From the NCBI RefSeq assembly GCF_018691265.1, contig NW_024881296.1, forward strand, positions 8,773,427 through 8,837,426: a stretch of DNA of 64,000 bases. The letters run 5' to 3'. The position numbers were made by a program, and so were the translations under genes. This document shows positions 1-14,154 of this stretch, in pieces. How positions within the stretch are numbered: the first letter of the stretch is position 1; every line of letters begins with the position of its first letter. The DNA comes from Tyto alba (lineage: Eukaryota > Chordata > Aves > Strigiformes > Tytonidae). The notes beneath the pieces are model-generated. The model was not told the origin of the DNA and did not search any database. It saw only the letters and a program-made list of their open reading frames with translations.

Positions 1-556
1 CCCTAGCGGTCCTCCAGCTGACTGAACAGCAGTGGCAATAAAAGAATAACCACAGGCTAAAGGAAAAGTGCTTGGCCATAGCTGTGGATATGGAGAATTT
101 CTTCAGGCCACTACAAATGGGATGGGCAAGTAGTTCCCCATACAAAAAAATAATACCTATTTTTGCCAAGAAAGCAGAGGAGTCTGAATAAATCAGGTAG
201 CATATGAGGTAAGTCAATGAATAAAAAAAGCAACACAAAACACGCAAACAGAAACAAATAACCCTTCTTTCTACACAATTTCATTCTCACAGAACTCACT
301 GGGACTGACATGGAAAATATTCCTGTGGTCTCAACTTTGTACTAACAGCCTGGAGTCCACGGATAAAAAAATGTCCTTTTGTTCCATCAGAATAAAAAAG
401 ATACCTTATTTATGAGAGAAAGAAGAAAGATAAATGATAGATACGTGCTGTGAAGTAAATCCTGTAAGACTAAAGTTTGAGCAATTAAATGAACCTCTTT
501 CAGCAATTGCAGTTAGCCTGTCAATGCCTCTCTGCAGCGAGTAACTGAAAACTTAC
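1..556. other. HEATR1 intron 40, truncated by window edge
   Basis: AT-rich sequence. The following HEATR1 exon, which should encode the counterpart of human EAFFDSENDPEKC and an SKERAEAL-type stretch, is not recognisable on the minus strand here, so it is presumed to lie left of position 1. No repeat family recognised. Confidence 0.6.
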
Positions 557-725
557 CAGTTTTAGAAACGTTGACCTGGTTCAGTGTCTCAGCAAATGGC
601 TTCACTAAATGACCTGCAAACAGGGTGAAGAGACCCTTGAGCTTGTCTGCAAGGCAATCTGCTATTCGGTGGAATGTCAGCAATCTGTCTTTCAGGGTAG
701 ACTCTGTTTTGGACCAATCAAAGAG
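557..725 (-). CDS. HEATR1: HEATR1 coding exon 40 (BP28CT region), last in window
   Basis: Residues 1932-1988: LFDWSKTESTLKDRLLTFHR, IADCLADKLKGLFTLFAGHL, VKPFAETLNQVNVSKT. Nearly identical to human LFDWAKTEDAPKDRLLTFYN and VKPFADTLNQVNISKT. Acceptor CTTTCAG, donor G|GTAAGT. The next human exon was not found in the remaining 556 bases. Confidence 0.96.
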
Positions 726-3700
726 CTGAAAGTGAAAGGCAGATTACATTTTTCCTATGTCTGTGCACTGGAAAACACAAATAGGCTAATGCAGATGAAT
801 TATATTTAAACTTCTTACCTTGAAGAAGAGGGGTCTGAAAGAAGCCTCAGAAAGTTTCATAACCATACTTATTAGACAATCAATAATGTAAGCCTCTGTT
901 TTACCAACTTCCTCTAAATCATCCTAGAAGATACAGAAAACATAATTCCAAGTTTGAAATGTAAGAATTTGAACTTTCAAAACACATTTTAGTTTTGTCT
1001 GGTTCAGACTAAATACCTAACCATGATGTTTTCTACCCCAAGAACAATTCTGGAACAGAATATTTGATACCCAGAATTTCAGAGCACATATGAAATGGAA
1101 ACTCCTAAAATTTTTTAAAACAGCTGACAGCATGTAGAGGTTGAGCTGCTGCTGCTGTTCACCCCCCTAAACAAGTCACCTGGGCATGCTCTGTTCGGAA
1201 GTCCAGGGCTTTCATGAAAAGCGCCGTCAGCTCAGACTGATGGAAGATCAGGTGCTCCTTCTCCATACCAACAATGTGCTCCTTCAAAATGTCCATGAGG
1301 GGACGCAGGCAGTTCTGCCAAAGCAAAAGCAAAGCAATACAAAGGCAACTGTGATAACTGAGAAACGTAACATGGGAACTTGATTTTTGCACTTTTTACT
1401 CATAATTTTTACATTTACCCATTAAAACACCGCTGATAAAATAAAAACTTTCCTGTATTTTTGGGGAGCTTAGGTTAGTAGGATTCCTGAAAGGAGTTTG
1501 GTCTCCTCTCTCCAATACTAGAGGATACCAGTTAAGTCTGAAAGGTTTGCACCTACAAGACGGGAACAAAGCACAGATGAAAATGATGACTCCACTCGTT
1601 CCCAGCAGATCATGAAGGCCAATCACCACCTTTATGAATGGGATGATCTTTCAGGCATCCATCGTTTGACGTGCTAAGGACACTACACTGGTGTGTGCAT
1701 TTCTCCCAGGTCTGACTTTTCTGAATCACCATTGCCGTACAGAAGAAAACGGAATATAAAGATTGTGCTAGGTTTGGCTGGGATGGAGTTAATTTTCTTC
1801 ACTGCAGCTTATATGGTGCTGTGTTTTATATCTGTCATCAAAACAACACTGATAACACACCAGTGTTTTAGCTATTGCTGAACAATGCTTGCACAGTGCT
1901 AAGACTTCCTTTGTTTTTCACTCTGCTGTCCCAGCGAGTAGGCGGGTGGCAGCTGAGAGGGGACACAGCCAGGACAGTTAAGCTGAATTCTGCACTGCTT
2001 TGTTTTTAATGATTTTTTTCATTTTAATTACAATGCAAAAGAATGGAAAAAAATCCTTACCTTCCGGGCATTTGCCATTTCACTGTAACACTTTGTAACT
2101 GCAGGCAAGAGTACTCGGGGAGCAAGCCTTGTAGCTAGGATAGTTTTCAGTGATGTTACGCGTAAGCTTATCTGGGAAGAAGGACCAAACTCGGCCACAA
2201 TCTTTTCCAAGCGGACAACCTATCAGAGAATCCAGCAAAAGTTGGGCATACTTAAAACAAGTCAAGAACTTATTTTACAGTCATTGTCTGTTGCAGGTAT
2301 CAAATGGGAATTTTTCCTGTTTTCACCACTTGGAGCGCCTTACATGAAGATGTCTGTGTACAGAGCTTCATTGTCTTCAGAAGACAAACACTGAAAATAT
2401 GCACATGTCCGTGGCAGGGCGTCAGAATTACCCTCACTAGAGATCATGGATATTACAGAATGATCCTTCAGGATTCATCTCCTTCTCCAAAGGGGCAAAC
2501 TACAACCTATCAGAGGGAGGAGTATGAGACACTGTTGTAGTCTTAGTTATCAGCATAAGGTGAGCAGAGGAGTAATACATTACGACTTTCCACCTAGCTG
2601 GCACACACTCCTACTTCAGGTTTTGGAGAGAAAAAAAGCAGCAGCTTCTAGAACTGGGCAGATCCCATCCCCATTTACCTACCTGTAGGAGTCAGATAGC
2701 TCACCTGCAGCAAGCAATCCAAAAGATAAGGACTAAGGAAGTGTGGTAACGTTTCTGCAACCTTCAGCAGAGCAGTGACAGCACTCAGCAAGTAAATCTC
2801 ATTGGAGACCAGCTCCTTCTTATTTTTTAAAGTCTTCAACAGTGCTGGCATCAGCCTGTGAATAACCAAGCAGAAATAGAGAAAGGTGAAACCACTAACC
2901 ATTTGAAGGCACATTTCCAATCACACAAATCCATCTGTTAAGCCTGCATGGACAATTTTCACATCAATTTTTACATGTGTATTTGAAAAAACTCAGTATT
3001 CCGGGCTCTTTTGCTGCATTTCATATTTTTTCAAAGGTTACGAAGGATATTAGGTTTAGAATCACATAATCATAGAATGGTTTGAGTCAGAAGGGATCTT
3101 TAAAGATCATCTAGTACAACGCCCCTGCCATTGGCAGGGACATCTTCACTAGATCAGGTTGCTTAGAGTCTTCAGTTTAAAGATTTAATGACAATTAGAA
3201 ACATATTTGTAACGATCAACCAGTCTTAAAGCAACAAGTTAGATGCTTGAATTCTTGAACAGGGAGAATAATGCAGCATGACGGGCTTCCAACTTTACTG
3301 GTTCTCCTATTTTCAAATGCAATCTATTCTACCGTGAAAATGCAGAATATGGTCTGAATTTTCTAACGCCATAAAAATTGCCTCTCTGTTCCCACTAGAT
3401 GCTTCATAAGGAACTCTACTGACTATAAAGCTTTTACAGTTTCCCCACTAACTTCTTAGTTCTGTGAGCAGGAAGCACCTTCAAGCACTACAAATACCTT
3501 TATTCTTAGCTACACAAAAACACACGCATGGGCAGACTGCCACTTGGCTTTCATCAGCATGCCTTCAGTAATGCATTTTAGTATAATTCCTGCTGCAGTT
3601 GGTTCTGTTCCAAAGAACCCAACAGTACCTTGGAAGCTGTGGTATTGCTTGGGCTTTCAGTGTACAGGTGACCTCAGCTATACAGAGCAAAGCACTTCCC

Positions 3701-6700
3701 ATCACATTCTTTTCCTCCTTCTCTAAAGAAATGAGATCAATGGCAGTTTTCAGAACAGGTACAAATGGCCCTGGATTTTCTGTACCAAAACCTTTGCAGA
3801 GCAGCTTGAGGCTGAACAAAGCAGTCTGCCTGTTGATGGCTTGCTCCTCCTCTTCCTCCTTTCTTTTACACTGCACAATAGCAATGAGCTCAGGAACTAG
3901 CTCTAAGAGCTGCAGGATCTAAGAGGACAAGAGAACAAAGACAAGACATGCAATTAGAAACTCAGATCCTGCAAAGTATCTATGGGCACCTCACTACTCA
4001 ACAGCTGTCTGCCAGACCTGGCACTGGTACTTGATGCATTTACATAGAGCAAACCGCTTCTACACCAATTTCTCTCTGAGTACTTCTGCTAAAGGAACCA
4101 AGTTGAACCACCTCGCCTCACCTGGTTCTTCTGCCACTTTGTGCGCTGCTGCACCTTATTGTTCAAAAGGTCCATTGCCTTACGTCTCACAGATGGGAGC
4201 TGATTAGTCATTAGTCCCCTAATTACAGGGATGAAGGTTTCTGTTGGCAGTAATGCATTGACCTGCAAGAAAACACAGACAAAATAATGCCAAAAATGCT
4301 CTTCCATGCACTGTGATCTAGTAGCCTCCAAATCCGAGTAAGAGAGGCACGTTCTCTTCAGCTTCCCACATTGGTTTCAGGATCAAAGAAGAGAGTACAG
4401 GCTAGCAATGCTGTATTGGAGGCAGAAGAACAACGAGGGTTCCAGTCGTAGTACCTGTGTATGCTCACTGGCTGCGAACTGGCCTTTATTCACTAGCTCT
4501 GAGACTTCTGGAGCAGTTCCTTTTGTCTGCATCGCTGAGCTGTCTCTCCTTACCCTAAAATACTTCTGGTAGTGCCCTGTGTGTCTACATCATGAAAACT
4601 GGAATATGCTTCACAGGCCAAAAAAGCCAAGCCGTGAAAAGACATGCTCCACAGCATGCAACAAGAGAGCTAGTCCAATTCCACAAACATACTTCTGATC
4701 AGAAAAAGATTAGAAGGACAAACATGAAGATTTTGTCTCAATTTAAATTCTACGTAGAAACATATAGTAGTTCCATTAGCATTAGTTAAATCATTAAAAC
4801 ATGAGGTAACGGTAAGAAATGCTGCCTAAAAACCCTTCTCTACTTCCACCTGGTAGAACACTAACTAGAGGATTTTTTTTTTTTTCTGGTTGCTCTAAGC
4901 TATTAGCTGTAGTTCTTCAAGTTGCTAGATGCGTTTAAACAATGATGTACCTGGTTGCAGACCATCCAATAAAGATTAGTATTAATCCAGCAAGAAATCT
5001 TACAAAGGTTATAATCATATTAATAAGCAAAAGCAGAAATGTCCCACTGCTAACATGAGGACTCAGGAGACATACTTTATCCAGCATATCATAGGACTTG
5101 TTAAGCAGAACCCTCCAAAATTTGGCCGTTGGCTTGTCCACGTTTCCTTCCACTGAAGACGCCACAGTGTTTATATAATGAAGAACTTCTTCTAATAGCC
5201 TAGATGGAAAGGAAGCATCTTTTAGTAACAAGGACACTAAAGAAGTCAAATGTATTACTGGAAGACACAAAATTTCCCAAAACAGCAATAAAAGAAAATG
5301 AAACACCCAATAGAGAGACCAGCAGTTCTCATCTACATATTAACAAAAAGCTATGGCAATAAGGGCAATCATGCACATTACAGAAGTCGACTGGGTGTCC
5401 CCAAATTAGCATCTACCTACAACAGTACTTCTACTCAAGAACTCTACTTAGACACCTGTATCTTCTTGCAGTGTTTTTAAAAATGAGCATTTAAGGAACA
5501 CAGCATTTAAAGTAAAGCCGATGTCCTTTTTCACTTGGAAGAAACATAAAAGTTAAGTCTCTGCAAAAGAACCCCCCAATTTTGTGTCATTGGCTGTTAC
5601 AGCCCAATGACTACAACTGATCTGTAATTACTGGTAATCTTCTTACACCAATATAGGGGCACCTGGGAATAATGATTTTTTTCCTACAAACGAAACAATA
5701 TGGTTTGCTAAAAATCTGAAATTCTATTAGAGACTCCATCATCAATGGCATAGCGTTACTGGCCAAGTATGTAAGTAAGCATTATCAGAAATACAGATAA
5801 GTGGATATTGGGTAGAGCAATCTTTCAGAAATAAAAAGTCCACATCATATTAAAAAACAAACCAAACCCCAAATAACTTGTATATAATAAATACTGCTTG
5901 TTGCTGAGGACAACATTAAAAGTATCCTTGCGGAAAAAAGAGTATTTTAATGGGACTATGCTTAAAAAAAATATTCCCAGGTTGCCATAAAAGCTACAAA
6001 TAGGAGTGGAGCATATTTAAAGCATACCTCTGTTCCAACTTCTGCAGCTCTTCTGTTTCTTCACATTCAACTACCTGGTTTAAGAGGGAAGAATGAAACC
6101 ACTAAGTGTGAAACTTACTTTCCCTCATTAAATTAATATCCCAGTATACATCAATTTGTTTGTTCTGAATGAAATATCCACTAACGTGGTAATTAGGAAT
6201 TATGCATTCCCCACAGTTGCTTTTAAGCCATCATTCTAGAGGAAAATCTGAGAATTCTAAGCAATGCAGTCACAGGAGCAACTACCTTTCATGGAGGTGG
6301 ATGATGTTCAGTTGAAAAACTGGGAACTACTTCCAGCTAGAGCCACAGCCTAAAATTTGCAACATTTATTTTGTCTTTTCAGAGTTTATAGTATGAATCC
6401 CACACCAAACTTGGGAGTTATACAAACTGCGAGTAAAATCCCAGCCTCCATAAAGCCAGTGGGAATCCACTGGGACCAGAATTTCACTTCACCTATTCAA
6501 TCACACAAACAGACTCTATCTGAAAAAGTCTTATAAAAAAAATAAACAACATTACTGAGAGGTTTCAAAACTGTGTCAATAAGGGTGCTAGCAAGATACA
6601 CTGGATACCTTATTCTTTCATCCCTTCTGAATATAAAGCCATGCTAGAAAGCAAATTAAACCTCATCTATTACAGTATGGCACAACTACTTAATGTGACC

Positions 6701-9700
6701 AGTTTAAAAGCAATCTGCCATTATTACCTTTTTCACAAAACTCTGAGAGGACAAAAGCTGTGACATGAAGGAGACTGACAAGAATTTGAAATGCCGAAGT
6801 TGTTTGTCTGAGTGGGACTCCACATTAAAGAGTTGCCCATCCTGATTTTTCAGCTTTGTCTTGCATATTCTTGACTTTTTTGGCCCAGGATCATCTGTTG
6901 AAAACATTCACAAAACAAATTTGCACCCAAGAGAAAAATACATTTGATTTCTGTTTACAGAAACAAAGTAAAATTACAGTTGTATGCCTATCAAGGACAG
7001 TCACCCTGCAGTATCTAAAATCATGCTAAAGTTCCAAAAACATGCTCTGAAATACCACGGGAGATAAATTTTGCAATTCAACAGCCTGAAAAGTAGTAGT
7101 GCTATTTCACTGCCATTCCATCAAAAAAAAAAAAATTTTTTTCTTGGTACTAAAGCTATGGTACACTGGCTACAAGCGCAAGAGACTTGAGGCAGGACCA
7201 CATATACTGTGCATCATATATTTGGAAAAACTGCTTTCAGTGTCATTACCTGGTCCTTTCTGGCTGAGAAAATTTATTCAAACAACAAACACGGCAAGTC
7301 CTAGCTTAAAGAGAAACAAGCAATCCTCACTCACCTTCCCCAATGCTCTTTGAAATAACAGACTGGAAAAGTATTAAAACATATTGTTTAATTATTACTC
7401 CGCTATAATGTAGAAGAAAGAAAGGAGACATTAAAAAACCCCCAGGAATGACTGGTAGTCACTGTGATCTTGTCTGCTATGAATAATAGCTTTTAATTTC
7501 AACTAAATGATTTACTGTACCTTTTAAGTGAGGACCACTGTTCGATTCTAAGTGGTCAAATTAATCTATAGTTAATGGATTAAAGAATTAATCTTATATC
7601 TTAGCCATTTTATAAGAAAAAAATAATTACAGTCATTCTGTATCCATTAAGTTTTCTGTCTACAGGAGTAACAGAATCATAGAATAGTTTGGGTTGGAAG
7701 AGACCTTTAAAGGCCATCTAGTCCCACCGCCCTGCAATGAGCAGAGACATCCTCAACGAGTTCAGGTCGCTCAGAGCCCCGTCCAGCCTCACCTTGAATG
7801 TTTCCAGGGAGGGGGCATCTACCACCTCTCTGGGCAACCTGCTCCAGTGCTTTGCCAACCTCATCTTAAAAAAATGTCTTCCTTATATCTAGTCTGAATC
7901 TACCCTCTTGCAGTTTAAAGCCGTTACTCCTTGTCCCTTGTAATAGGAAGGTTTACATGTATTTGCTGGCTCTGTTTTGGGGTTACCTTCTTTGTTCTCT
8001 GGCAGCTCTGTCAAGTACTGAATTATTTTCATCATGCTCTGGAACTGAGAATGTACATTAAATTCGCAACAGATGGAAATCCAAAATTCCGTGTCTGCTT
8101 CCAGAACAGCATCCTGTTTATAGTTTAGAAAAAAAAAAAAAAAATTCAAGGAGTAAAAAAAATTACTGATAGTGATAAAGAAACTCAAAACCTCCTCAGA
8201 GAGTTTGTGAAAATACCGTAGTGAGCTCGATACTGCCAGGATTAACACCAAGGGTAGTAGCAGTGAGCTCCTGGAGAGAACATAGCTCCAGAGGGAATAG
8301 AAAGAGACTAAACTGCTACAGCAAAGACTACCTTCTCACCAATGTCCCTCTAATAATTCTTTTAGTCCTCCCCATAAACTGTGCTTTCACCCAATCCGAG
8401 GGCCTGCCTGTACAAAAACATAATCGTTTTTTTATCTTGGTCTGTACAGGAAGACCAGTATCATGTTTCACAAACACAGTTAAAGAAAAAACCCACAACT
8501 TTAAAAATACTGAAGCGCTTAATTAGATTACCAGCTCTTCAGGTCAAGGATCGCTGTTACAAAATGAACTGATTTATTGTTCAGGCTCCAGGACAAAACA
8601 TCATTCTATCTGCAGTACAAGTCATAGTCAGCATCACCCTCAGGTTCTGCTATACGCACACGCTCAGAGCTCACTGCTTATCTTTGCATAATGTCGGGGC
8701 TTGCCCCTTCCTGAAGGCAAGACCAGAAAGAGAAAGGGGGAGATCAGCCTCTTGAGGAAAAAGTTGACCTCACCAGTCTAACCTTGTCTGTGCTTGATGC
8801 CGCAGTCACAGTTTTGGTCACGTACTGCTCGAACAGCAGCACCAGGAGAGCCCAGAGGAACTTGTCTCCCCCCACCGTAGTGATCAGCTGGGCCAGGATC
8901 GGCAGGCGCCGGTGCTCCGGCACATGGGGCAGGGCATCCACAAACACACGGATGATCTTGATCACGACCTCCTCCACGCTTCCCGAGGACTCTGACAAAT
9001 CACTGTCTTCAGCCTATGTACAACAGGGACAACAGTTCACACTGATTATCGCAGATGGGTACAAGTTTTCTTGTAAACTCGGAAAATGAGAGAAAGCACT
9101 ACGTGCCTGATAACAGCATTGCCAAAAGCATAATCTCAAGGAAAATTTAAGTGCTCCAAATTAAACAGTTTTCTTTCTTTTCTTTCTTTTCTTATTTTAT
9201 TTGAGGCATCTTCCTTAAACACTGAAAATGAACTGTGTGAAGAAAGAAAAGAAACAAAAGAACGAAAAGTTACTTGGCATCGGCTGAAACAAGCAGGATG
9301 TTTTCAAGGGAAAGCAATGCCACATCCTTCTGAAAACTTTGCCTGTAAGCCTGATAGTTAGGGTCAGTTGGGGTCTTGGATTCGAGGGCCTAGTAACAAT
9401 AATACAAAGTAGGATACACGATCTCAGGTAAGTAACGTTAGGCTCTCCTCACACGTAATAATTGTGTGTGCCATAAATAATTTGTCACAGGAACTTGTGA
9501 TGGCTGCTGTGAAAGGTTTTAAATAAAAAATAAGTTAAAAAAAAAAAGAGACAGCAACTGGATTTCTCTAACAGAGATATGCAAGAGAATGCAAAATGTG
9601 TATACATACCATTAAAAAAAGACACTGGGAAATCACCAGCCCATTGTTAGAAGAACTTTTTTTTTTCCTGATTAATTTTTAGTTAAGAAATGTATATGGC

Positions 9701-12700
9701 CTTTTTTTCATGTTTAAATCTGTGAATGACTCTAGAATTAAGATTTATTAGGTGCAAGTGAAATCTAACTCAAGAAAAAATGTCCCCTTTGGAAAACAAT
9801 GATGTGTTTTTGTTTTGCTTTATAACCATTTATCTAAGATGTCCAGACAAAACCAGGAAAACCCCACACAAGCTGGAAGAATAAAACCATTCGTCAAATG
9901 TTTTACTTTTCTACTTCCTTCAGACCATATCTACTATTGATATGACCATGACATATTATTATAGTACTATTAATAACCATCTTCTTATTTCCAATGGTTC
10001 TTCTACTGAAGTTGCCTACTGTTTTTATGATGAAAAACTTAAAGAATGTTTCAGGTCCTGTTTAGGTACAGTTGTGATACTGTTTACACCTACACTTATA
10101 AAGTGAAGGAGCTCCTAAGATTAAAATGAAGCAGTAGTCTGATGAACTTGGAGTTGGTCAGACAAGGAGAATGTTAATATAGTTATTATATATCTAATTT
10201 AACATTGATCTAAAAATAATTCTAGAATAGGCTACAACTTATTTTGCCACTGATATTCTAAACCATTTAACTCTACTTCTATTGTTCTACTCCTTTCCAT
10301 TAATTAGACAAATTTACCTGTATAAGAGCAGGAATAACCATCTGCACTGTCTTATTAATTACTTGGAATGTGTAAGTATCATCCAGACGCAAAACATTTG
10401 CTCCCATGAATGTAAAAATGGGCATAATGTTATGGAGAACTTTATCCTGGAAAAGAAAACAGATGAGATTAATATATTTTTTGAACTGCACTGCTGTGCA
10501 CATTATACCTTAAGGCATTTCTCCTTCCCACAAATACCACTAGATTCCTATAAAAGAAAATAAGAATCATTAGTATCTTCCAAAATCTCCACTCAACTAA
10601 TTTTACACATATTGCACCTCATAAAGCTACTTACTATGTGATTGTTAGAGTTCTGAATATTATTTAGAAACCAAGATACACTTCTAAGCAAGTAATTAAA
10701 GAGTGGAAATTGAGCATTTAGTCTGAGGAAATACCTTGTATTCTTCAACTTAGTGCCATGGCACTATGGCTTGCAAAACTGGCTATGGGAGATTTGCAGA
10801 AGCACAGATGTGAGCGTGGCACAGATTCCAGTGATTTTCAATACCTTTCCCACCCACCCTTTTCATATCTGTAAAACATCCGCTATATCTACAATCATAC
10901 AATGGAAACCAGCCATGCCAATTTTTATCTTTGCCTTTTTGCAGGGCTGGGCTATAATCAGAGTAATGACAATTAAGTGGACTGGATTAGAGGTGTCACC
11001 TAGCTCAAGAGTTAGTTTTCTAGATTCTGCCAGAACTTAGAGCAAGTAGTTATGGACACATTTTTCATTCAGTTTTAGTGAACTGAAGGAGTGGCTTAGA
11101 TTTAAAGAAAGAGATGAGACTCATACAAAATATTTCCTTGTAATCTGACCCTCAAGTTCTTGTAAGAGCCAGTATTAATGTAGATTAAAACCTTGGCTCT
11201 ATAGGAGGTGATGGCAGTAAGATGGTGACAAAGAAAAACAGTCCCAGCAAAGACAAATCTTCCACAAATTTGTTAAAAACATTCCAGTTTTGCCTTTTGG
11301 AAAAAAGGCCATCTTTCCAAATTTGTGGAGACAGTACTGAGGTAAAGATAAAGATGCAAATTGGGTTTGTTACATCTGGATAGATTTTGCTGCTTTTATA
11401 GTTTCAAAGCAAAAGAATCTTACTCAGCAGACTGAGCGTACAGTCAAATTTCAATTCATAGAAAAAAAGGCCTGTTTCTCAGTCAATTAAAATCAGACCA
11501 ACCTGGTTTTATCATCAACTACAACTACATTTCTCAGTTTTGTATAAGATAGGAACTTGTAAGAATATATGTGCTGGGGGCTAGATGTTCTCTCTTTTGT
11601 GTATAAAAAAGAAGGGCAAAGAAGAAAATGCATGAGAACTCTGAACACAGCAGGAAGGTGAGACAGGGCTGTGGTCAGAAAGCTTCTTCCATTTCTAATG
11701 CACTTCACTACAAGTCACAAATGACTAGTGACCAAAGCATCAGGGCGGAGGTTTGTTTTCGAGTAAAATGGAATAGAAAGCCCTAAAAGAGCAGGGAACC
11801 TGTAAACTTTGCCTCTTGCTCCTTTCAAAAGTTTCTTCCCATAAAACAGCTCTATACATTCCTCACTCTTCCCAATATTTGGAACCTGAAGAGCTGACAC
11901 ATAAATTCCAGATACTACTTACAGGAAACATGCCAGCAACAGCCCCGAGGAGAAGCAGTGCATGGTGATGTGTCTGGGGTGTTTTAGATACCCTGATGCA
12001 CTGAACTATCACTTCCACATTGAACTTTTCTTTGTCAAGGATATCTGCAAGTAAAAAATATTCACTGATTAACACTTTAATGGTCAACCACATAAGAATA
12101 AACAGTGGTCTCAAGTACTGGCTTCAATTTGCAGACTACACCTAAGGGATCTACCCTCAACCATAAAGCATAAGCTCAGAAAAGAAAAAGAGTTAAAGGC
12201 CACTGTTTTAATGCTGTCCTGGTGAGAGAAGTACCAAGAAATGGGTCTGGCAATTTTTACCTGCTGGAATCTTGCTACCGTCTGAAGACAATTTCTGACA
12301 GATGCTTAGCAGGCAGCTGAGGATTAGCTGCTTTGTATATTCCATATTTTCTTCTTCAGAGGCCAGAGGTTCCAGACACCTATACATTCGAAAAAAGTGG
12401 GAATTGAAAAAGACAACAAAAATAAGTGACCAAACTGCACATTAAGATACAAATAAGAAACTACAATCTTAATTCTACGGAAGTTCTAAATTGAGACTTC
12501 TGAAAAATGTTTGCCAAAGTGTCTCTTCTTTTTTTGTTTTCAAATACATCAACTGGTCTACCAAAAGACATTTATCAAAGGACTGTCAGGAATACAAGAT
12601 GATTATCTGAAATATAACTGCCAGTCTATGTAAAGGCAAGTCATAAGAAAAAGAAGATAAATACCCAATCTCTGTGTAAACTTTCCTAAGTGCTTGGAGA

Positions 12701-14123
12701 TAAGGTTGGCAGGAAAAGTGATAGCTTTCTTAAGTTGCACTGGATGAAGGCTGTTCCACAATGTTTGGGGAGGAACTTTAAAACCTAGAGTATTATTGTA
12801 ATAGCTCTGTGAAAGACAGAAATCCTGACAATTGTGACAGTTTTAGCACAGATGTTGTCCTTCTTAGCAATCCCAAGCCTTCCACCTGACAAACAGTCTT
12901 CACATAAGAAGCTATGCATCAAATCTTAAGAAGCCCGTCACATTGTTTGAAAGGGCAAAGGAGTCATAACAACTTCCCATTACCCTCATCTGATTTACCT
13001 CAAAATTATTTGGGTAAAAGAGGCAAGCTAAGCTACAAAACATGTCAACAAAGCAGAGAAAAAGTAGCCTCCTGCATTTTAATGCTTTATTGTGTCTGCT
13101 ACAGAGGAGAATGCTCAAGGACTTGCGTGTTATGGAAGCACAATTACCGGCTCAGCAGGTTAAAAAGTGCAGGCACCAATGCCTGTGGACGTCTAAGTTT
13201 CTTCTTATGCTGCAGTAATTCCAGAATAAGCATAATCCTCTGCCAGCTGAAGTGGCTTGTTTCCGGTGCCAATTCTGCATCTTGAGGCTTTCTAAAAAGA
13301 TAAGACAAACAATCAGGATATACATTTGCAAAGAGAATAGTACAGTGCTGGAACAAACACATGCGTAAGTAGAAAAAGACAGATTTTCTTTCACATAGTA
13401 ATATCCTTCACTGCTTCTCCCGGGAGAAGTGGCAATGTGTGGGCTTTTGATTGAAGCAGCAACACGTTTTAAACAATCAACTGAGAATCCACACCAAACT
13501 TGAAAAAAAACCAAGCAAGTATAGCATGCCTGCTGCGTATACAAAAATTCTACACAATGAAGCAGACTTCTGTGGAAAAGAAAATTCTATTACCAAAGAA
13601 CTGTCCGAATGCTGATCTGTCTGCCACCTAAGAACCCTGCATCTTTGGAACCACTGTCTATGCAGGCAATGGGTGTGTGTGCAATGTGTGTGATCCACCT
13701 GCAAACTGTGTCTGTCAGTTTATAAACAATCTAATGGTTGATGGCTATTAAATAAGGTCAACTGAAAGAAAATAAGAACAGCTATTCTAGGTCAAACCAA
13801 GAAAACCAACTCAATATCCTGTTTCAACAATGGCTGACAGCCGATGCTTGGAGAAGAGAGTAAGTACAGTGGACAAAACAGCTCCTTATGAGAACGAAGA
13901 GAAGAAACAAGACAGAGATCAAAAAACTGGTTCTATTAATGTTTTAACTGAAAGAAAATACTGGTTTGCAGTCAACAGGAGCATTTTGATGAGCACCTAT
14001 AGGATTCATCCATGCTTATGTAATTTGTCCATACATCTTTTTTCATACCTACAGAAATGAATCGTTTTCAACTGTGTGAAGCCAGATGGTATAAGAGCAA
14101 ATGCCAACATTAGAACCACTGGC

Positions 14124-14154
<31 letters not shown>

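Noticed and set aside
1..23. Minus-strand bases after a TTCAG at the window edge read Q-L-E-D-R, like human HEATR1 'DQLENRLGG'.
   Set aside because: The next codon would be TAG, the exon expected between this point and exon 40 is missing, and only about 20 bases are visible. Probably coincidence, though a sequence error plus a lost exon cannot be excluded without the flanking sequence.
9280..9400. Non-repetitive stretch between HEATR1 exons 28 and 29 considered as an extra exon.
   Set aside because: The human protein runs directly from exon 28 to exon 29 product, the frame joins without it, and the stretch has stops in all minus frames.
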